From NCBI GenBank assembly GCA_002786065.1, contig NHNY01000016.1:248001-312000 (forward strand): 64,000 nt of DNA, written 5' to 3'. Made by a program: the position numbers and the translations under genes. The notes below the pieces were generated by a model. It worked only from the letters and a program-made list of their open reading frames with translations. It made no database searches and was not told the origin of the DNA. Shown in pieces: positions 57,827 through 64,000 of the stretch (within the stretch, counting starts at the first letter, position 1; each line of letters begins with the position of its first letter). This stretch comes from Microcyclospora pomicola. Taxonomy: Eukaryota; Ascomycota; Dothideomycetes; Capnodiales.

Positions 57827-58760
57827 ATAGCCGACCCGTTAAGTATCGTAGCTAGAGTTGTTAGCATCGTCGTTCCCGCGCTATACGGTACGCGCGTCCT
57901 TATCGACGACATAAAAAGAATTATCGACGCGCTAGAGGCTATTCGAGCCCTTTAAGCGGATCTTAACTCTATAGGACTAGCTCTCGAATCCCTCTAAGCT
58001 ATTCCTAAATCTAAATAGTAGTCGCTCGGCTCGATAGTAGTAGCGTAATTAAAGGATACAGTAAAGACCTGCGGATCAGCCTACGATACGTTCCGTAACG
58101 ACTTATAACGATAGACCCGACATTTACGCAGCGGTAAACTGTCGTAGCGAGACCGCGCTAATATAGGGTTCTTTAAGGAAAAGCAGATTAGAGCTATATC
58201 GCAGCATCTGTAGAGTTGCTAGCTTACCTGCTCTTCTGTCGCTAGCATAGGAACACTATATAGTAATACCGTCTTTAGACTTATATAAGGGGGCTAATAT
58301 TCGATAGATACGCCTCTTTACGAACTAGTTATCTAACGGCCGAGCTTAGAAACACGATCGCAAAAAGTCGTAATAACTTGTCTAGTATCGTATAGTAGAA
58401 CAGTAGCGAGATCGTACTTATCCGCTAATCTCTTATAGAGCTAACTGTCGACGACACTACCTCAAATAACGACGAAGAGGATAACCGCATTAGTGTAGAG
58501 ATATAGCTATCCGAGCAAAAGAATGTACTAGTACTAGCCTAGGCTTTATTTATATAGCTATAATCGATGCTCTAGGATAAGAAGATCGAAACGCTTACAG
58601 TAGGAAGAGGTAGAAGTACAAATATATCCTTTAGGTCTATTACTAACGGATTTAGGGTCGGGGTTAGTAATACTAAGATTAAAGTAACCTTTAGCAGTCC
58701 TTCTGCCGCTAGTATTTAGCACCTTCGTAGTAGCAATGTTAGAGAATTAGATACATAACC
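57827..58760 (+). pseudogene. Fossil HeLo-like N-domain gene 2
   Basis: Plus-strand relic of the same class as the one at 49327. N-terminal landmarks: ADPLSIVARVVSIVVPALYG, then RVLIDDIKRIIDALEAIRAL, DTFRNDL, RHLRSGKLS, RDRANIGFFKEKQIRAISQHL and SVASIGTLYSNTVF. The C-terminus near 58650-58710 has GFRVGVSN followed by IKVTFSSP, an amyloid-motif-like end. Only a few breaks are visible, fewer than in gene 1. It lies head to head with NLR 3 across a spacer of about 100 bp and is followed by a Fot1 relic. Confidence 0.75.
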
Positions 58761-58959
58761 TATATATAGGTACGAGCGAGCAGAGCGGACTAACTTATAT
58801 ATTAAACATACTTCGATTAGACGTATAGACGTAATATATGTACCTGTTTAGATAGTCTAATCCTCGTAATAGACTAGACTCGACGAAAGACTATCGCTAG
58901 CTTACGATATTTCGTGCTACCTGTATCCTTTATTACACGTATCTTCTAAAGCCTATAAA

Positions 58960-61110
58960 GGAAAGTAATAAAGAAGTTATAGCTATAGAATCGAATAGCT
59001 ACTTAACAGACCGATTGCCTTAATCTAAGCTTTTACCTCTCTTGTCCTGTTCTTATGTTACTACCTACCTTAGCTGTTGTCTCTCTAGATCCCTTTTTCG
59101 ATTTCTTTAACTCTTTCTAATCGCGCTTACACTAAGCTCTAATACTGTTCTTATACTATATAATTATTACTTTTCTAACAATAGTCGCCCTTGTCGCTTG
59201 TCTAACGAATCTGTCGTTCCCTTACTTAAACAGAACCCTGTTCTTGTTAAGCAGGAGTACGCGTTCACTAAATACGCCTTCTGCTGCCTTAGCTAGCTTC
59301 TAGATATAGCACTTAGAGACGCTAGGTGCTTTCGCGCCGCGATAACTTATGCTAGAGGTAGGATTGCTTCGTACATAAAGTACATTAGATTTTGCTAAGT
59401 ACAAACTCTAGACAGTGCGCTCTATATTGTAGGCTTTGCTAAAGGTCTCTACTAGACCGATAGATACTAATAAGGGAACAGGTAGTCCGCCTTTCGAAGT
59501 CCTATCGACTTCTATACTACTATATCCGCGCGACTAGCACCCTTTAAAGTTCTAACACAAGAACAGCCTCTAGACTATAAGTCTCGCTTATATTACCTTA
59601 AATACTTCCTAGCTTTAGCGTTCCTGTTATCCGTATTATCTTACTAGTTAGCTATAACGACTCTGCTTTAATTATGTTATATTTACGCTTCCGACTATGT
59701 TTCTCTTACTTAGTTTTCTCTTTAGCAATCTCTTTTTTCACCCGTTCCGCACGCGCTTATACTAAATCTTTATAGCTTACTACTCTTACCTTCCCTAACA
59801 CTAATAACTTTATAGAGCGTTGAACTTTAGCTTTATTGTTCATCTTAAATAAGAACTGAATCTAGTTACGCTAGATAACATTCTTAGTAAGGAATGTTTA
59901 AGCGGCCTTAGTAAGCTTCTATACGTGCCTTTAGAGGTCGTTTTTGCCTCGCGGGTTAAGTAATTACACATCGTGTAAGACGATTAAATCCTATAGGGTT
60001 ATAAGTGCTTCGATTAACATAGGCGTTATAGGGGTTATCGGTATTATAGGTACCCTCGGAGCAGTTAGTGCCTCGTTATACAAGGTAGGACTAGTAACTA
60101 CTATATTAACTCCTACTAGTTTAGGTAAGGGTTTCGCTAAATCCTTTAACACCCTATCCGGATTGAACGGAAACAGTCTACTTTTGCTCTATTCTATAAG
60201 GATGTTTCGCTTCGTAAAAGCCCTTTCTCTAGTAGGGCTATATAGAGAAGTGAAATGCTCCTTGTTTACAGTATTTATACCTCTACGTTCTATCCGCTCG
60301 ACGTTGTTACGATAGGCGGTCTTTAACGGAGCAAACACAGCAACATTATAAGGCTAGAGCTTATAAGATGTATAAGACAGGAGACGACACAGAATAATGC
60401 GGTTAGCGAAGTAATACTCTAAGATCTTAAGCGTCTTATATGTGCCGAACCTATTATAGATTAGCACCTACGGTTTGTTGTTAGCTCTTTCCCTAGTCTA
60501 TAAGTCGAATACGCACTTTAGCTACTTAAAGCTAATCGTCGAGTCGGTATATCTAGACTCGGAGCAGGTATAGTGCTATCTAGGGGTAGGGAATGTTGTC
60601 TAATTACTTCGATAGGTCGAGGCTAGCTAAATAATTATAGGGTTTAAGGACCTACTGTTAGCACTAATGCATTCTATTGTAGTTACGGTCGTCCGCTTAA
60701 CACGTGCGCCTCGATAATCTCTTATATTATCCTTTGCTATAAGAACTTTTATAGAGCTAAGTATAGACAACATTACTCTAGTTTCGTCTATATTATAAAC
60801 ATTCTCTAGTAAGATTTCTACATCTTATACTACCTTCTTTATTACCTTAAACCAATATATAATCTTTATATAGATATTCTTCTTATGCCGGTTCTAGTTA
60901 AGTGCCTTAACTCTTCTAGCTTTGAGCTCCGGATAACGAGTCTCTAGAGCCTTAGCCTAGTTCTTCCTAGGAGGCTTAAGCGGTCGCTAGGATAAAGGTC
61001 TATAGTAAGCAGTACTAAAGGCTATAGAAGGTAGATACTTTATTCGTACAGGATGTCCTAGCGCAGATATATGTAAGATAAAGTCCACTATTACCGTCTC
61101 TTTAGATAGC
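58960..61110 (-). mobile_element. Fot1/pogo-type DNA transposon 2, RIP-degraded
   Basis: Minus-strand transposase, a different Fot1/pogo lineage from the first. Readable: VDFILHISALGHPVRIKYLPSIAFS (about 61090-61015), ELKARRVKALN (HTH part), LENVYNIDETRVMLSILSSIKVLIA (first Asp, about 60815-60740), DYRGARVKRTTVTTIECISANSRSL, ESRYTDSTISF, then YNRFGTYKTLKILEYYF (second Asp region) and LCRLLSYTSYKL..YNVAVFAPLKTAYRNNVERIERRG. Near its end MNNKAKVQRSI is legible. Stops of the TAG/TAA kind replace Trp/Gln. Ends not fixed. It sits in the loop of the inverted repeat, between HeLo-like gene 2 and NLR 4. Confidence 0.8.
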
Positions 61111-61569
61111 GTGAGATACTACTAGCTTTAGCCTTTAACTCCGATCGAATGTTGTCTATATACGCGGCGATAGAGAGTCGAGCGCGGTACTCCACTGCTG
61201 TCTACGAGGGCGCGATACGATCTAGTTACGTAAGCAGGAACAGCCTGTGCTAGCACCCGACTAGCCTGATCTATAATCAATAGTAAGTCGGTGTTATACT
61301 AGACAATATAAACGACGAGGACGAAGCGAAGCATAGCGCGCGGTAGAATTACCTATGTGTTTATAGAATCTCCTAGAAAGCATATCTTACGCGCTATACT
61401 ATATAAGACCCTACCGAGTTAGCTAAGAATAGGCTCGCTAGTAGCCGAAGTAGCCGACTGCTATATAGGAGGCTGTTCTAGTACGTAGCTAGCCTAGACT
61501 GTAGGGATGTTGCGCTAGCTATAGCGTAGTATAGCATTATCTTGTTCTTACCTCCTCTAAGAGCATTCG

Positions 61570-64000
61570 TACTAACACGATGCAATTATAGCACAGGCAA
61601 ATGCGACCGTATCGGTTAAGCGTATTAATAGGGGCGTCGGTATTAGTGTAGCTAACGCGCCTATAACGATCTACCTTCTGCCTAGTACAGACCCTACCCC
61701 GCCTAGTATGTAGCGCTAATGTTAACATCCGCTACATACTAGAATGTAGAGAAACAGCACTGACCCCGTCTTCTACCGTCCCGCTCCTCTACGATCCTAA
61801 CTACGTCGATCGGCCTATACTTTGCGACGAGATCTCTACTAAGCTATTAGCGGCTAGAGCGAGGGTAGCGCTAGTAGAGCTAGGTAGGGCAGGGTATTAG
61901 CATTTCGAAAGCAAGACCGATAGGTACTAACATAATAGTAGGAAGACCTAGCTAGCTATCGAATATATACGACGCGTATAAGAGTAGTCGCTATAGACAT
62001 AGGTGCTATAGCTATACGTAGGCACAGCGGTACGCTTCGAGTAGAGCGTACGCGACAACGCAGACGCGACGAAGATTTATAGCCGTCGTGACCTAAAGGC
62101 GGACATCTTCTAGCTGTTCTACGACTAGCTCGGCGATACGAATAAGGGTAAGTAGGTAATTATGCTAGACAACGTCGATAATACGACTTTCCTACTAGCA
62201 CTACCTACCTTAGTAGAGGACAGGTAGTAGAGACGACGGCTTATCGACTACCTACTAGTATATAAGCACAGGTCGGTGCTAATAACTTTACGAAGTAAGA
62301 GCGAGGCGTAGCAGGTAGTATATAGCAGCTAAACGATTAAGGTGCTACCGATAGACAACACTTATATAAAGGCACTGCTCGAGAAGAAGTTAGGCGCTAA
62401 AGCAGGCCTAGGTTATAAGAAGCTAGTAGCAGCACTCGACTATCTCCCGCTCGTAATAGTATAGGTAGCGGCGTTTATTCGCGAGCGCTAGCCGAGATAG
62501 TCGGTCGAGTAGTACCTTAACGAGCTAGAACGGAGCAGTAGGTCGAGGACAAGCCTGCTCTAGCGCGACGAGTAGTTTCCTAATCGTAAGTATAACGAGG
62601 CGAGTAGCTTAATATTAGTAACATAGCAGATCTCGTTTAAGTATATCGTTAAGGCGCGGCCTGTAGTAGCAGACCTCCTGTCGGTAATAAGCTTCTACGA
62701 CCGACAGGCTATCCTAGAGAGCTTAGTGTATAATAGTCGGGCAGTAGACGGGTTTAAGGACGACGTAGCGATACTCCGAAGCTTCTCCTTTATCTCCGCT
62801 ATAGCGGATCGGTCGAGCTAGGAGATGTACCAACTAGTGTAGGATACGACACAGATGTAGTTAGAGAACTAGGGCGAGTTAGATAAGTTTTAAGACTGCT
62901 TCCTCTACCGTCTGTATTAGGCTTTCCCTACTAGCTATTACGAGAACTAGTTAAGGTGTCGGGTGCTTTTCCTACACGTATAAGTTGTAGTAGGCTACAA
63001 GCTATCGCGCAGAGACGCTCTCTTAGACTAGGCAACGGTAATATACAACGTATCGTAGTATACGTGTAGCGTTAAGGTAGGTAAGAACGTCGGCGTTTAG
63101 AGAGAATAATAAGCGAACATTAGATAGTACAGCGATAATAGGACATATGCTACGTGCTTAAGGACGGTAGAAGGAGGCGGAGTAGCTAGAGGTAAAGGTA
63201 ATAGAGATAAGGTAGGCGAGGCTAGGTACCGATTATCCCGACACGCTACGTAGTATAGGTAACCTTATAGAGATATATCGTAAGTAAGGACGGTAGAAGG
63301 AGGCGGAGTAGCTATAGGTAAAGGTAATAGAGATAATGTAGGCGAGGCTAGGTACCGATTATCCCGACACGCTATATAGTATAGGCAACCTCGCCTTAAC
63401 GTACATAAATTAAGGACGGTAGAAGGAGGCGGAGTAGCTAGAGGTAAAGGTAATAGAGATAAGCTAGGTAACGCTAGGTACCGATTATCCTAATACGCTA
63501 AGCAGTATAGGTAACCTCGCCTCGACGTATCGTAATTAAGGACGGTAGAAGGAGGCGGAGTAGCTAGAGGTGAAGGTAATAGAGATAAGCTAGGCAACGC
63601 TAGGTGCCGATTATCCTAATACGCTAAGTAGTATAGCTAACCTTGCCTCGACGTACTAGAATTAAGGACGGTAGAAGGAGGCGGAGCAGCTAGAGTTAAA
63701 GGTAATAGAGATAAAGCAGGCGACGCTAGGTGCCGATTATCCCTCGACGCTAACTAGTATAGCTAACCTCGCCTCGACGTGTCGCAATTAAGGACAGTAG
63801 AAGGAGGCGGAGTAGCTAGATATAAAGGTAATAGAGATAATGTAGGTAACGCTAGGTGCCGATTATCCTAACACGCTAACTAGTATAGCTAACCTCGCCG
63901 CGATGTACCGCAATTAAGGACGGTAGAAGGAGGCGGAGCAGCTAGAGGTAAAGGTAATAGAGATAAGGTAGGCGAGGCTAGGTGCCGATTATCCCGACAC
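61570..64000 (+). pseudogene. Fossil NLR 4 (right inverted arm)
   Basis: Plus-strand counterpart of NLR 3. Motif GVGISVANAPITIYL near 61650-61690, TDPTPP linker, FARR-type NB-ARC part with IMLDNVDNTTFLLALPTL (about 62165-62215), LVLITLRSKSEA-type segment and LPIDNTYIKALLEKKLGAKAG (about 62345-62405), then a helical region with ISFYDRQAILESLVYN (about 62690-62730) and from 63160 the TPR array. Many breaks of the RIP type; silent. It continues past 64000. Its closeness to NLR 3 points to a duplication before or during the RIP phase. Confidence 0.75.
63161..64000 (+). repeat. TPR repeat array, exact 126-bp units (7 visible)
   Basis: The marker aggacggtagaaggaggcgg recurs at 63161, 63287, 63413 and onward every 126 bp. 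Each unit encodes one 42-residue TPR unit in degraded form. Runs off the window. Confidence 0.85.

Larger units (their letters stand above)
61545..64000. repeat. Right arm of a large inverted repeat (cut by window end)
   Basis: Inverted match of 55210-57660. It runs into the window end inside the TPR array, so its full length is unknown. Confidence 0.8.

Noticed and set aside
59944-60315. 123-codon plus-strand frame with Gly/Ile-rich, membrane-like sequence
   Set aside because: Complement of the Fot1 2 transposase C-terminal part; hydrophobicity is an artefact of RIP-altered antisense codons.
37141-64000. Giant Starship-type element
   Set aside because: The cargo-like NLRs invite the idea, but I found no tyrosine-recombinase captain at either edge within the window.
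37141-64000. Subtelomere
   Set aside because: RIP block and repeats would fit, but no TTAGGG array is seen and the window continues past 64000.
45990-64000. CRISPR-like array from regular 126-bp spacing
   Set aside because: The repeats are coding TPR units without unique spacers, in eukaryotic DNA.

Overview
The window is filamentous ascomycete nuclear DNA. Its genes have short introns of about 48-141 bp with GT..AG ends, and it carries divergent intron-bearing histone H3/H4 genes and fungal-type genes (UsgS-like, HRQ/DUF3445, fungal HAK potassium transporter). The right part carries heavy repeat-induced point mutation (RIP). The overall style fits a dothideomycete, perhaps Mycosphaerellales; that placement is inference.

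Left part, 1 to about 37140: ordinary gene-containing DNA. In order: the 5' end of an unknown acidic protein (-), ALG9 mannosyltransferase (+), an HRQ/DUF3445 haem protein (+), EXO5 nuclease (-), a RasB/Ras2-type GTPase (-), about 5.6 kb with no gene I can support, a SAS2-like MYST acetyltransferase (-), a type II haloacid dehalogenase (-), histone H4 (-) and H3 (+) from a shared promoter, an Mpv17/PMP22 protein (+), the Fe-S scaffold ISU1 (-), a UBR7/Mlo2-like protein (-), MCM2 (+), a UsgS-like membrane protein (+), a HAK/KUP potassium transporter (-) and an unknown acidic protein (+). These are mostly housekeeping genes without pathway clustering. Exon joins were chosen by splice signals, phase and family continuity.

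Right part, about 37141 to 64000: no intact gene. The sequence is depleted in CA and TG and rich in TA, the mark of RIP. Legible fossils are: three copies of a repeat that always begins AACGTCCGTCCC (37141, 41416, 54113); an F-box-like relic; an unidentified coding-like block; four relics of NB-ARC/TPR NLR-type genes, three of them with arrays of a 126-bp (42-codon) TPR unit and the fourth with about two units; two relics of small HeLo-like N-domain genes; and two different Fot1/pogo DNA transposons.

The fossils are ordered. The series NLR(-), HeLo-like(+), Fot1(-), NLR(+) occurs twice in a row (about 45.9-54.1 kb and 54.1-64 kb). In the second series the two NLRs form an inverted repeat of at least 2.4 kb. 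Short glycine/asparagine motifs at the HeLo-like C-termini and before the NB-ARC domains resemble amyloid signalling motifs of fungal effector/NLR pairs. I read this part as a RIP-silenced cemetery of effector/NLR clusters, and it is the most interesting part of the window.
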